A stretch of DNA of 64,000 nucleotides from Listeria monocytogenes (GTDB lineage: Bacteria > Bacillota > Bacilli > Lactobacillales > Listeriaceae): contig NZ_CP168900.1 of assembly GCF_041765605.1 (NCBI RefSeq), positions 512,001-576,000 of the forward strand, read 5' to 3'. Every line of letters begins with the position of its first letter. The stretch's first letter is position 1. Under the pieces are notes generated by a model. It made no database searches. It was not told the origin of the DNA and was given only the letters and a program-made list of their open reading frames with translations. Shown in pieces: positions 54,041 to 64,000 of this stretch. Both the position numbers and the translations under genes were made by a program.

Positions 54041-54793
54041 ATGCTTTTTTTGGATAAAAATTTGGAATTAAATGATACGGAATTAGATATTTATAATTAT
54101 ATTGTGGCGAATTTAGATAAGGTTGTTTATATGCGGATTCGCGATTTGGCGACGGAAGCGCATGTGAGTACGACGACAATTCTACGTTTTTGCCGAAAAT
54201 TTGGTTGTAATGGTTTTTCGGAGTTTCGTGTGAAGTTGCAGCTTTATTTGGAAGAGCAGAAGTTGGCGCAAATTGATATGGCGGATGAAACGACTTATAT
54301 TGATTTTCTGAAACGGACGGCGCAACCAGAGTTTAAAGCGCAAATTCAAAACGCAGTGGAAATCCTCCGTGACCGCGAACTGGTTTTATTTGCTGGGGTT
54401 GGTTCGTCGGGCGTAATTGCTGAATATGGCGCGATTTATTTTTCGTCATTATTTACGCTGGCGCTACATATTGAAGATCCGCTTAACCACCCGTTTTACC
54501 ATTTATCAAGCAAATTATCCGATAAAATTTGCATGATTGCGATTTCGGTGGAAGGGGAAAATGAAGACATCATTCGCTACATTCACCAACTGAAAGCACA
54601 AAATTGTAAAGTAATTTCGATTACAAATAGTGCGAAATCAACTATTGCAAGGCTATCTGATGCGAACATCGCTTATTATATTAATAAGGAAATGTACCAA
54701 GAAGCGAATATCACGTCCCAACTACCGGCACTATATACAATTGAAAATATTGCCCGGGAAATAAGAACACAACTTGATAAAGAAAAAATGTAA
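54041..54793 (+). CDS. RpiR/MurR-family transcriptional regulator
   Basis: 250 residues. N-terminal helix-turn-helix (MRIRDLATEAHVSTTTILRFCRKFGCNGFSEFRVKLQ, core) and a SIS sugar-phosphate-binding domain (residues 105-235), VLFAGVGSSGVIAEYGA and ISVEGENEDII. It is divergent from the GH4 gene across a 200-base gap, so it probably controls it in response to a sugar phosphate. Confidence 0.9.
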   Translation: MLFLDKNLELNDTELDIYNYIVANLDKVVYMRIRDLATEAHVSTTTILRFCRKFGCNGFSEFRVKLQLYLEEQKLAQIDMADETTYIDFLKRTAQPEFKAQIQNAVEILRDRELVLFAGVGSSGVIAEYGAIYFSSLFTLALHIEDPLNHPFYHLSSKLSDKICMIAISVEGENEDIIRYIHQLKAQNCKVISITNSAKSTIARLSDANIAYYINKEMYQEANITSQLPALYTIENIAREIRTQLDKEKM

Positions 54794-54801
54794 AAAGCTA
54801 C

Positions 54802-54835
54802 GTTTTGCTTGGATTTCCGAGCAAAACTTTTTTTT
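54802..54835 (+). terminator. Terminator after the RpiR gene
   Basis: GTTTTGCTTGG pairs with CCGAGCAAAAC (one wobble) and is followed by eight T. Confidence 0.88.
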
Positions 54836-54900
54836 GTAACAAAATTGTCACTTACGAAGAATTTTTAAATTTGCTACGATAGTTCTTTGGAGGTGAAATT

Positions 54901-55344
54901 ATGTACAGTAATATGAAAGAGAAGGTCGTTTTTACACTTATTATGTGTTCTTTGATGATTTTATGCATGAGCTCTTATAATATCTTTCTTGAAAATGGTA
55001 TTGGTACAGATTCTTTATTGATTGTTTTAAAAGCATTTGTCCCGTTTCTTTTTATTGGATTTTTATTAGACTTTTTTGTTGTCGGAAAAATTGTGTATCG
55101 TCTACACGCCCTTTTGGTTAGTGAAGATGCTTCGAAATTTAAAAAGATCATTATGATGCAATTGTTGATGGTTACATTTATGTGCGTACTTATGTCGACG
55201 CTTAGCCTGATTGTGAACCAAGGCGAATGGAGTCACTTAGGTTTTCTTATTTTACGCAATTATTTTGTGGCTTTATTTTTGCAAATCTTTATCGTTTCAC
55301 CGTTTGTGCGGTTAATTAGTCCGCGGATTTTTGCGCTTTTGTAA
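54901..55344 (+). CDS. DUF2798 membrane protein
   Basis: 147 residues with four transmembrane segments in two tandem DUF2798 halves (about residues 8-75 and 80-147). Function unknown. Good ggaggt ribosome-binding site. Confidence 0.82.
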   Translation: MYSNMKEKVVFTLIMCSLMILCMSSYNIFLENGIGTDSLLIVLKAFVPFLFIGFLLDFFVVGKIVYRLHALLVSEDASKFKKIIMMQLLMVTFMCVLMSTLSLIVNQGEWSHLGFLILRNYFVALFLQIFIVSPFVRLISPRIFALL

Positions 55345-55350
55345 AAATGA

Positions 55351-55388
55351 AAAACGCTTAGTCGAGTTTAGGCCCGGCTAAGCGTTTT
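55351..55388. terminator. Bidirectional terminator between DUF2798 and SulP genes
   Basis: AAAACGCTTAG pairs with CTAAGCGTTTT around 16 bases that can pair further. Confidence 0.85.
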
Positions 55389-55389
55389 G

Positions 55390-57051
55390 TTATTTATGTT
55401 CGGCATGATAAGCATCGAGCGCGTCTTCCACGGTTTTCTTCGTGTAGCCGTTATCGATAATATAGCCAAGATCATGTTTTCTAAAGCTGGTTTTCAAATG
55501 GTCGATTAGGTCAGCAAAGTAATATTCAATGCCTTTGTCATCAAGCCATTTAAGCAAGTCTTTCATAGATTCGGTTGCGGTTGTATCAATATTAATAATC
55601 GCACTCGCTTCGAAAATGACTAGTTTTGTATCATCTTGGACAGCTTCTTTTAAGCCATCTGCGAATTTATTGAAATTCCCGAAGAAAAGAGAAGCGCTAT
55701 AACGATAAATGACAACATTTGGAATTGGTTTTGCTTCTGGTTTACGTTTTAAATCGAAATAACCGTGACGTCCTTCGATCACTCCAAGAATGGCAATTGG
55801 TGATTTCATCGAACGACTTACTACGTTAATGAATGATAGGAAAATCCCAAGTAGTACCCCGAAAATAACGCCAACTAAAAGGGTACCAAGTGCTGCAACA
55901 ATCCAAACAGTTGCTTCACGACGAGAAACTTTGAATAAACCTTTTAACACATCTACATCAATAATACCTACAAGGGCAGCAAATACGATACCTGAAAGAA
56001 CTGGCTGTGGCATATAGTAAAGCAATCCACTTAGGAAGGCAACGATTAGTGCAATAATGGTCGCAGCAACGATAGAAACCATTTGTGTTTTACCACGAAA
56101 TTGTTCGTTAGCAGCAGTTCTTGATACGCTGGCACTTGCTGGGGAACAACCAGAAAACGCAGCGACGAAATTAGAAATCCCGTAAGCAAATAACTCACGA
56201 TTATCATCAATCGTATATTTGTTTCTCATAGCAAAACTTTCACTTGGCAAAAGCGAACCGGCAAACGTTGCGATGGCACAGACTAGACCGCCGCCAATCG
56301 CCAGTGCCCACGAGCTTGCACCAAAATCTGGAAGTGCTAGCGAAGGGAAACCAACTGGGATTTTACCAACAATATCGACATTATATTGATCTAATCTAAA
56401 GAAATAAGCAGCCATTGTCCCAAGTATTAAAACAACAAGCGACATAGGGATTTTTGGTATAACTTTTTTACAAGTGATAACAATAATGACTGTAACTACG
56501 CCCATGGCAAATGAAATCCAATTGGACTGGAAAAACTGTCCGAAAATAATGCCTAGACTAGAGAAGAAACTATCTCCGCTTTCTTTTAGGCCCATTATCT
56601 TAGGAATTTGCCCCATAATGATGGAGACACTAAGTCCGGAAATGAATCCGCTAAGAACTGGGGCTGATATGTATTTTGCGAAACGTCCTAATTTTAATAC
56701 GGAGAAAAGAACTAAAAATATTGCACAAAAGAATGCGAGAATTGGGGCGAGCGCGATAGCTTCTTTAGATCCGGCAGCAAGTCCAGCCGTTCCTAAAATG
56801 ATGGATCCTGTGATAGCACTTGCCGTTGCATCAATTCCGAAAATAAGCTGCGGTGAACTGGCAAATATAACATAGGCAATAACCGGTAAAAATGACGCAT
56901 ATAATCCATAAATGGGTGGAAGTCCTGCTACTTGTGCATATCCCATTGCAACTGGAATCGTCAGTGCAGCAACACCAACGCCTGAAATGACATCATTTCG
57001 TAAATAGGATATTTTGTACCCATTTAGTGAAAGCAAGATGTGTTTAAACAT
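55390..57051 (-). CDS. SulP-family anion transporter with STAS domain
   Basis: 553 residues. About 12 transmembrane segments, with the SulP signature PIYGLYASFLPVIAYVIFASSPQLIFGID (core, around residue 46); a C-terminal STAS domain follows (about residues 430-545), LVIFEASAIINIDTTATESM. SulP proteins exchange sulfate, bicarbonate or related anions. The substrate is unknown. It is monocistronic. Confidence 0.9.
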   Translation of the reverse strand: MFKHILLSLNGYKISYLRNDVISGVGVAALTIPVAMGYAQVAGLPPIYGLYASFLPVIAYVIFASSPQLIFGIDATASAITGSIILGTAGLAAGSKEAIALAPILAFFCAIFLVLFSVLKLGRFAKYISAPVLSGFISGLSVSIIMGQIPKIMGLKESGDSFFSSLGIIFGQFFQSNWISFAMGVVTVIIVITCKKVIPKIPMSLVVLILGTMAAYFFRLDQYNVDIVGKIPVGFPSLALPDFGASSWALAIGGGLVCAIATFAGSLLPSESFAMRNKYTIDDNRELFAYGISNFVAAFSGCSPASASVSRTAANEQFRGKTQMVSIVAATIIALIVAFLSGLLYYMPQPVLSGIVFAALVGIIDVDVLKGLFKVSRREATVWIVAALGTLLVGVIFGVLLGIFLSFINVVSRSMKSPIAILGVIEGRHGYFDLKRKPEAKPIPNVVIYRYSASLFFGNFNKFADGLKEAVQDDTKLVIFEASAIINIDTTATESMKDLLKWLDDKGIEYYFADLIDHLKTSFRKHDLGYIIDNGYTKKTVEDALDAYHAEHK

Positions 57052-57152
57052 AAGTTCCTCCCTTGAAATGTATTTTATTCTTTATTTTACATCATAGATA
57101 CATATTAATGAAATCTTATACTATTTACCCCGTTCTTTGTTATACCAATCAT

Positions 57153-57189
57153 AAAACCACGATCTCTTTTTAAGAAATCGTGGTTTTTT

Positions 57190-57190
<1 letters not shown>
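57153..57190 (-). terminator. Terminator region after the MerR gene
   Basis: AAAACCACGAT pairs with ATCGTGGTTTT. Placed after the leftward MerR gene, with T-runs on either side. Confidence 0.8.
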
Positions 57191-58169
<979 letters not shown>

Positions 58170-59645
58170 ATGAAAGGGAAAATCAAATCCAGTAGTATGT
58201 GGCTATGGCACCATCTTACACCGCAAATATTTGCGGTTATTTGTGTTTTTATTATTACGCTCATAGCGCTTTTTGTGCCACCGTATATTGGTATGGCTGA
58301 TAATGGAGACTTTTTCCGAATCTTCTCGAGTAACGGTTTATTTGTCAATAATACGAATTATGATGCGCTGCAATTTGGGCATTTTGTGAAGGAGTTTGGG
58401 ATTTATCAGTACTTTAATGAAAACCAAGTAGCTATCTACTCTTCGCAAAGTATCTTTATTCAAATGGCGCTTCTTTTAAATAAGCTTTTTTGGTCAACAA
58501 CGGTTTTTGACGTGCGTTTTTTAGGTGGCTTGCAATTAGCGCTTCTTTTGCCGGCGATTTATTTGTTAGTGGCGGGATTAACGGCAAAAATGAAAGGCTG
58601 GCCGGGTTATGTGGTTGCGGCACTGACTGTATTTATTTTCGCAGATACGGCTTATACCGCTTACTTTAATTCCTTTTTCAGTGAAGGGCTTATTTTGATT
58701 ATGATGCTGTATATTTCGGCGGGATTTTTGCTTTTATATCAGCATAAATATAATGATTATGCGATGCTAGGTTTGATTTTTGTGGCATCCCTTATTTTAA
58801 TTACGGCAAAACAGCAAAATGCCCCGATTGCGGTTGTTATTGCGGTTTGTGGAATACTCGTGTTTTTCATCCGGAAAAATCGTGCATTTCGGATTTCAGC
58901 AGCGGCTACTTTTTTTGTTATTTTCTTGAGTGGGGTTGTGATGTACGCCTTTATTCCTGGGGAGTTTGTAACGATAAATCAGTACCAAACAATGACGCGC
59001 GGTGTGCTACTTGATTCAGAAAATCCGGAGAAATCGCTCGAAGAAATGGGAATGAATTCCGAATTTGCTTTACTCAAAGGAACGAATTTTTATCAAAAAT
59101 ATAAAATGATTGATTTAGACTCGAAACTGATGGAAAAAGAATTTTATCCTAATTATAATTTTGTTACCGTTTTGAGTTATTATTTGGAAAATCCAAAACA
59201 ATTTGGGAAAATGCTTGATTTATCTGCGCAAAATAGCTTTTCGATTCGTCCGTTTGAAATGGGAAACTTTGAAAAGGCGACAGGATATAAATTTAAAGAA
59301 AAAACGCATTTTTTCTCCATCTATAGTGATGTAAAAGAAAAATTGGCTCCAGCGAAATTTACGTTTTTAATTTTATGGGCGCTTGTTTTTCTAATTTGTT
59401 ATGGGGTGAGTGCTTTTAAACATTTCCGGGAGAAAAATATTCGCGGAATGCTTTTATTTGATTTAGTTGTTTTGCTGATTGGTTCTGGGTTTGCGGTGAT
59501 TTTAGTGACGATAGTTGGCGACGGGGAAGCGGATTTAACGAAACATAACTTCTTATTTAATGTGTGCTTTGATTTGACGATGTTAATTGGGGCGGCTTCT
59601 CTGCTCGAAGTTTATTTGAAGAAGAGAGGTGAGCGGAATGCGTAA
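58170..59645 (+). CDS. pssA: Polytopic membrane protein PssA of the exopolysaccharide operon
   Basis: 491 residues with about 10-11 transmembrane segments; the first opens HLTPQIFAVICVFIITLIALF. It has the layout of membrane glycosyl-transferase-like proteins, with a long loop (about residues 260-390) outside. First gene of an operon whose order matches pssA-pssE of L. monocytogenes, which makes a c-di-GMP-controlled exopolysaccharide. The catalytic role is not established. The stop overlaps the start of the next gene by 8 bases. Confidence 0.8.
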   Translation: MKGKIKSSSMWLWHHLTPQIFAVICVFIITLIALFVPPYIGMADNGDFFRIFSSNGLFVNNTNYDALQFGHFVKEFGIYQYFNENQVAIYSSQSIFIQMALLLNKLFWSTTVFDVRFLGGLQLALLLPAIYLLVAGLTAKMKGWPGYVVAALTVFIFADTAYTAYFNSFFSEGLILIMMLYISAGFLLLYQHKYNDYAMLGLIFVASLILITAKQQNAPIAVVIAVCGILVFFIRKNRAFRISAAATFFVIFLSGVVMYAFIPGEFVTINQYQTMTRGVLLDSENPEKSLEEMGMNSEFALLKGTNFYQKYKMIDLDSKLMEKEFYPNYNFVTVLSYYLENPKQFGKMLDLSAQNSFSIRPFEMGNFEKATGYKFKEKTHFFSIYSDVKEKLAPAKFTFLILWALVFLICYGVSAFKHFREKNIRGMLLFDLVVLLIGSGFAVILVTIVGDGEADLTKHNFLFNVCFDLTMLIGAASLLEVYLKKRGERNA

Positions 59646-61134
59646 AAAAATGATTGTAAGTATTCTGCTAGCATTCGTGATTTTCGTTGTCGGCGAGCAT
59701 TCTGTAATAGCAAAATCGGATGATGGTGTCGTTGTTTTTTATGATAGTTTGGCGACAGGTACAGAGAATGAAGGCAATATGGACGCGCTACTTCGAATGT
59801 TAAATAGCTTGGGCAAACGAGTGACGATTTATTCTTGGGAGGAAAATCCTGATTTAAGTCAAACAAGCGAAATCATCGTACTTCAAAATAAAAAAGACGG
59901 TTTATCCAATGAATGGACGAATAAATTAGCCAAAAGCAAGGCGAAAATCGCATACATAGGCGGAAATCCCCCAACATTTATAACAGATAAATTGGAACTG
60001 AAAACAAAAGTAATGACAGATGCTTCTATCACGATTCAAACGGCAGCTGGATTATCTGGAAAACCACAGCTAGTGAACGAAACCAATCTAATAACTTCCT
60101 ATAAAGGAACAAGCTTTGGAGAAATGGATGCTGCTGAAAATGGACAAGCCGCATACGGCATTCAAGCAGGGAATTACGCATACGCGCCAATTTTTCAGGC
60201 AGATAATACGAGTGAATTTGCTCTAATGGACGTACTCAAAGCATTATTCGATATTAAAACGACCACCAACCAATATGCGTTTATTACGGGCGTAAATCCA
60301 TTTATTGATTTCGATTTACTCAAAAAAACGGCGGATACTTTTTATGAAAAAGGAATTCCGTTTATCGTGAGTGCGGGGCCTGTTTTTTACAATCAAGATT
60401 TCCAAGCGGCGAAAAATTATGCGGAGATTTTGCGCTACGTTCAAGCAAAAAATGGCACGATTATGATGAACGTTCCAGCAGTGACATACGGAGATAGTCC
60501 AGCGGGAGAACTTGAAAGAATTATGCAAAAATCGGTACATTTCTTCGCGGAAAATGACGTCGCACCGCTTGGAGTTACAGCAGAACTGTACTGGAACTTT
60601 GATAAAGTATATGGCGTAGAAGGTTTCGCACCGTTTAATACCGGGATTTTGCTACCAAATCAAAAAATCATCCATACGACGAAAGTAAATAATGGCAGTG
60701 CATTTGAAAAGTCTCCGTATAGCGTGGCGAACGATTTGTATGCGACTACGACTGAAGGGAGAAACTTTCCGATTGATATCGCAATAACCTATTCCTTCTT
60801 TGATAACGAGAAAGAATTAAAAGCAGCTGCTGAGGAACTAGCGAACGACAATATTAGTGATTTTAGGTTCCAAGATCATGAGGTAAAAACAAATAAGGAT
60901 ACGATTGAATCGAGTGCAGGCTCACTTTATATCAATAATCAATCCGTTACGCTTGATGACGATTTAAACTATATTAAAACGAAAAATAAAACAGTCAAGC
61001 AAGCGGGCAGCTTAGAAGGATTTTTCGGCTATCAAAATACCTTTTTCACGATAGTTATTGTACTTTCACTTGGCATTATTGGGGTTTTATTTGTCTTTGG
61101 ATACCGGCTTTACATGAAAAAATATATGAAATGA
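59638..61134 (+). CDS. pssB: PssB, membrane-anchored DUF2334-like protein
   Basis: 498 residues from ATG 59638, after agaggtgag; a GTG at 59629 in frame is part of that site. A signal/anchor segment (MIVSILLAFVIFVVGEHSVIA), an extracellular region with YAFITGVNPFIDFDLLK and GIPFIVSAGPVFYN (a polysaccharide deacetylase-like fold), and a C-terminal transmembrane helix (TIVIVLSLGIIGVLFVFGY). It may modify the polysaccharide outside the membrane; catalytic residues are not certain. Confidence 0.75.
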   Translation: MRKKMIVSILLAFVIFVVGEHSVIAKSDDGVVVFYDSLATGTENEGNMDALLRMLNSLGKRVTIYSWEENPDLSQTSEIIVLQNKKDGLSNEWTNKLAKSKAKIAYIGGNPPTFITDKLELKTKVMTDASITIQTAAGLSGKPQLVNETNLITSYKGTSFGEMDAAENGQAAYGIQAGNYAYAPIFQADNTSEFALMDVLKALFDIKTTTNQYAFITGVNPFIDFDLLKKTADTFYEKGIPFIVSAGPVFYNQDFQAAKNYAEILRYVQAKNGTIMMNVPAVTYGDSPAGELERIMQKSVHFFAENDVAPLGVTAELYWNFDKVYGVEGFAPFNTGILLPNQKIIHTTKVNNGSAFEKSPYSVANDLYATTTEGRNFPIDIAITYSFFDNEKELKAAAEELANDNISDFRFQDHEVKTNKDTIESSAGSLYINNQSVTLDDDLNYIKTKNKTVKQAGSLEGFFGYQNTFFTIVIVLSLGIIGVLFVFGYRLYMKKYMK

Positions 61135-61144
61135 GGTGAAATAA

Positions 61145-62395
61145 ATGGTCGTTGCAGATTATTTAGCATTATTCGCGGTGGTATGTATTTGGGGACTTTT
61201 GCTAATTAATATTGTGTTAATTGTTGCAGGATATGTTTATTATTTGAAAAATGAAGCGCGAAAAGTACCTGAAATACCAGCGGAAGTACCATTTGTTTCT
61301 GTCATGGTGCCGGCCCATAATGAAGGAAAAGTAATCGTGAAAACAGTTGAATCACTGCTTGCTTTTGATTATCCGGTCGATCGTTACGAAATCATTGTCA
61401 TTAATGATAATTCTTCAGATAATAGCGCGGAACTTTTAGCCGCCATTCAAGCAAAAAATCCGACACGCTTTTTAAAAATTATTAATACCGATAATATTAC
61501 AGGCGGAAAAGGAAAATCGAATGCGCTCAATATTGGATTTGCGGAAAGTCGCGGGGAACTGGTAGCGATATATGATGCCGATAACACCCCTGAACGGCAA
61601 GCGCTAAGAATTCTTGTTGGCGAAATTACGAATGATGCAAAACTTGGCGCGGTTATCGGTAAATTTAGAACGCGGAATCGAGATGCGAGCTGGTTAACGC
61701 GATTTATCAATATTGAAACGCTGAGTTTTCAGTGGATGGCTCAGGCCGGCAGATGGGCCCTCTTCAAACTGTGCACGATTCCTGGCACTAATTTTATTGT
61801 AAGAAGGTCGCTCCTAGAAGAAATCGGTGGCTGGGACGTGAAAGCTGTCGCGGAAGATACCGAGATTAGTTTTCGGATTTATATGATGGGTTACCGAATC
61901 AAATTCCAAGCGAAGGCTGTTACGTGGGAACAAGAGCCGCAAACATTACCAGTTTGGTTCAAACAGCGCTCAAGATGGGCGAAAGGCAATATTTATGTAA
62001 TTTTAAAAAACGTTCCACTCCTTTTTAAACGAGAAGGTAGGCGCGTTCGCTTTGATATTTTATACTTTTTATCGATTTACTTTTTATTATTAACTTCCTT
62101 GATTGTTAGTGATGTTTTACTCGTATTATATGCGCTTGGACTTGTACATACAACACTTGCTGGCCTTAGTGGGGCGCTTTGGTTGCTTGCCATTTTACTT
62201 TTTATCGCAGGTACATTTATTACACTTACTACGGAAAAAGGGGAAATCAGTTTTTCGAATTTGTTATTTATTATGTTGATGTATGTGACGTATTGCCAGC
62301 TTTGGATGGTGGTCGCCGCATATGGATTCTTTATTTTCTTAAAAGATACCGTACTAAAAAGGGAAACCAAATGGTATAAAACCGAGCGTTTCTAA
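61145..62395 (+). CDS. pssC: PssC, BcsA-like processive glycosyltransferase (GT2)
   Basis: 416 residues. N-terminal membrane segment, a GT2 domain (residues 45-290) with VPAHNEGKVIV, YDADNTPER (D-x-D, about 138) and AEDTEIS (about 234), the QRSRW motif (Q-x2-RW, about 275) and three C-terminal transmembrane helices. This is the polymerising enzyme of the exopolysaccharide and resembles cellulose synthase BcsA. No PilZ domain is present, so c-di-GMP must act through another protein such as PssE, expected just beyond the window. Confidence 0.92.
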   Translation: MVVADYLALFAVVCIWGLLLINIVLIVAGYVYYLKNEARKVPEIPAEVPFVSVMVPAHNEGKVIVKTVESLLAFDYPVDRYEIIVINDNSSDNSAELLAAIQAKNPTRFLKIINTDNITGGKGKSNALNIGFAESRGELVAIYDADNTPERQALRILVGEITNDAKLGAVIGKFRTRNRDASWLTRFINIETLSFQWMAQAGRWALFKLCTIPGTNFIVRRSLLEEIGGWDVKAVAEDTEISFRIYMMGYRIKFQAKAVTWEQEPQTLPVWFKQRSRWAKGNIYVILKNVPLLFKREGRRVRFDILYFLSIYFLLLTSLIVSDVLLVLYALGLVHTTLAGLSGALWLLAILLFIAGTFITLTTEKGEISFSNLLFIMLMYVTYCQLWMVVAAYGFFIFLKDTVLKRETKWYKTERF

Positions 62396-62410
62396 AAAGG
62401 AGAGTGCCTA

Positions 62411-64000
62411 ATGAAAAAATTAACTGTAATCGGGCTGCTTATATTCGCCGTACTATTTCTGTATAGGCCAGACGTTCTCGCAGCAGATAAAAACTATCAA
62501 ACGGTTTTTGGAACAGATAAAACCGCCCAAGGAAAATTCACAACCACCAAACAAAACTTCACGGTGGAAAACTACTGGGATGTATCAAACGCTAACGTAA
62601 AGCTTGTGTATACAATTACCCAACTGAGCGAAAAAGAAGTTTCCACGATGACACTGAAAATAAACGATGTTGCGTTCTACTCTTTTAAACCAGATAAAGC
62701 AGACAAAGGAACAAAACAAATTGAAATCGAAATCCCGAAAGATAAGCTGAAAAAAGGGGTAAATGTTCTATCCATCGAAAGCTTTGTCTACACTGATTTG
62801 CCTGATGGTCGTTGTACGATTGACGATACACCTGCCAACTGGCTGCAATTCGATAAAACAAGCGCAGTAAACGTATCTTATTCCGATAAGGCTTTCCAAA
62901 AAACGATTGCCGAGTTTGGCGAGCGTTTCACTGGAATTGATACTGTGAAAAGTGAACAAGGCGCAGTAGCTGTCTCAAACAAAGCCGGCGATGCCGAACT
63001 TGGCGCAGCACTTGAAGGGCTTTCAGGATTTTCTGCGGCGAATACGTTAGAAGATAAAAATATCGCTTTTGGTCAATACGAGGAAGCAAAAACGCGTGAC
63101 GGTAAAAACTATCTCGTACTTTTTTCAAGCTATGACAATTTACCAAATGATCTCAAATCACAAATAAAAGACGATAATAAACTTGAAAAACAAGCACTTT
63201 TCCAAGTAGTGACAGTCGGAAATACGAATACACTCGTGGTCACTTCTAAATCCAACGATGCACTAAAGAAAGCCGGCAAACTAATCGCCAACCAAAATTA
63301 CTTAAGCCAGCTCGGGACAAATACTAAATGGCTAACAACAGACGAAAAAATCGATACGCCAGCGACTAGCGTTGACAAAAATACGAAACTAACAACAACT
63401 GGCGATAAACTAAAAGGCATTGGTCATATCACACAAGATTACTTCATCAGCATGCCAGCCAACCGTAGCGCATCAACAGGAACAGAAGTATCACTTGATT
63501 TTAGATATGCGCAAAACTTGGATTTCGAGCATTCATTAGTAACGATTTTAGTAAACGGAAAACCGATTGGTAGCCAAAAACTTACCGCTAAAAAAGCTAA
63601 TGGCGACAAATTGACGTTCCAAATTCCGAGCGATTTAAACGTAAAAGGCGATTTTTCAGTTACGGTTGCCTTTGATTTAATCTTAACGAATAACTATTGT
63701 GGTTTTATTGCAGATTCTGAAATCCCGTGGGCGTATATCACCCCAGAATCAAAAATCAATTTAAACACAAGCGAAGAAACAGACTTGCTTTTTGAACAAT
63801 ATCCATATCCATTCATTGCCAATGGTGACTTTAACAATGCAGTTGTCGTTGTTCCCGATAAATTAACGACAGAAGATACAGATTCATTAGCAAATATTTT
63901 CAATCTGTTAGGCCGCTTCCATGATGGAAATAGAGGAGACTTGACTGCCGTACATGCCGCCAACTGGAAAAAACCAAAAGAAGGATCGAACATTATTGCA
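62411..64000 (+). CDS. pssD: PssD, BcsB-like protein, 3' end outside window
   Basis: 530 codons in frame from ATG 62411 to the window end, with no stop. A signal peptide (VIGLLIFAVLFLYRPDVLAADK) precedes an extracellular region rich in beta-strands, including VYTITQLSEKEVSTMTLKIND, DLPDGRCTIDDTPANWLQF and, later, VSLDFRYAQNLDFEHSLVTIL, a layout typical of the periplasmic-type partner BcsB of cellulose synthases. It guides the exported polymer. Partial. Confidence 0.82.
   Translation, partial: MKKLTVIGLLIFAVLFLYRPDVLAADKNYQTVFGTDKTAQGKFTTTKQNFTVENYWDVSNANVKLVYTITQLSEKEVSTMTLKINDVAFYSFKPDKADKGTKQIEIEIPKDKLKKGVNVLSIESFVYTDLPDGRCTIDDTPANWLQFDKTSAVNVSYSDKAFQKTIAEFGERFTGIDTVKSEQGAVAVSNKAGDAELGAALEGLSGFSAANTLEDKNIAFGQYEEAKTRDGKNYLVLFSSYDNLPNDLKSQIKDDNKLEKQALFQVVTVGNTNTLVVTSKSNDALKKAGKLIANQNYLSQLGTNTKWLTTDEKIDTPATSVDKNTKLTTTGDKLKGIGHITQDYFISMPANRSASTGTEVSLDFRYAQNLDFEHSLVTILVNGKPIGSQKLTAKKANGDKLTFQIPSDLNVKGDFSVTVAFDLILTNNYCGFIADSEIPWAYITPESKINLNTSEETDLLFEQYPYPFIANGDFNNAVVVVPDKLTTEDTDSLANIFNLLGRFHDGNRGDLTAVHAANWKKPKEGSNIIA

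Noticed and set aside
56474-56875. Plus-strand frame of 133 codons inside the SulP gene
   Set aside because: Antisense shadow; low-complexity translation and no upstream signal.

Overview
The window looks like chromosome from Listeria monocytogenes or a very close relative. The sequence is AT-rich with Firmicute ribosome-binding sites, and the gene order matches what I remember of the L. monocytogenes lmo0480-lmo0530 region: heme oxygenase, second L32, aroE/aroD, a sugar-alcohol PTS operon, prs2, the rliB repeat locus, an LPXTG internalin, capA, and the pss exopolysaccharide genes. A type I-B cas operon with a long CRISPR array sits between the phosphoglycerate-mutase-like lipoprotein gene and the DUF1304 gene. 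Gene names rest on reading translated sequence and recalled family motifs; no database was searched.

Layout. 1-2871: a cell-surface cluster, comprising a 5'-truncated BspA-like repeat protein, two small secreted or anchored proteins and a mini LPXTG protein, followed by an orphan IS3-type OrfA. 3293-9092: an HD phosphohydrolase, a TetR regulator with oleate hydratase, rlmN, a GyrI-like protein and a Fur-controlled heme oxygenase. 9222-12517: an LXG (type VII secretion) toxin locus with a WXG-like partner and three candidate immunity genes. 12623-14253: a nitroreductase behind a Fur-like box, a zinc-free L32 paralogue and a NUDIX protein. 14289-19863: a LysR regulator divergent from an old-yellow-enzyme oxidoreductase, aroE, aroD and an SGNH hydrolase. 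19890-21307: a structured leader RNA with a terminator in front of an EamA exporter gene, then a DUF896 gene. 21474-30229: a sugar-phosphate/polyol PTS operon with an MtlR-type regulator and two epimerases. 30369-31304: a divergent PRPP synthetase.

31349-31958 is the orphan CRISPR array rliB (six good repeats and one decayed one). 32036-40144 holds a lipoprotein, a secreted metzincin, a glutamine amidotransferase-like protein, a Lin0512 protein, MarR, the internalin, a universal stress protein, CapA and a phosphoglycerate-mutase-like lipoprotein whose leader carries a promoter, a cre-like site and a terminator-like hairpin. 40497-47374 is the cas operon: cas6, cas8b, cas7, cas5 (interrupted by an in-frame TGA), cas3, a C-terminal remnant of cas1, and cas2, with no cas4. 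47572-49346 is the main array (28 repeats, 27 spacers). 49425-57930 carries DUF1304, an MFS exporter, a ROK regulator, a GH4 glucosidase, RpiR, DUF2798, a SulP transporter and a TipAL-like MerR regulator. 58170-64000 is the start of the pss exopolysaccharide operon, and its fourth gene runs off the end.

Most notable points: (1) the CRISPR system is probably crippled, because the cas1 remnant lacks its catalytic part, cas4 is absent and cas5 has a nonsense codon, although the array is long and regular; (2) the orphan rliB array and the main array share a related leader with the same promoter architecture, so the I-B machinery and rliB probably have a common origin; (3) two leaders (upstream of the EamA gene and upstream of the phosphoglycerate-mutase-like gene) carry promoter plus terminator-like structures of the sort used in attenuation and may be undescribed cis-regulatory RNAs.
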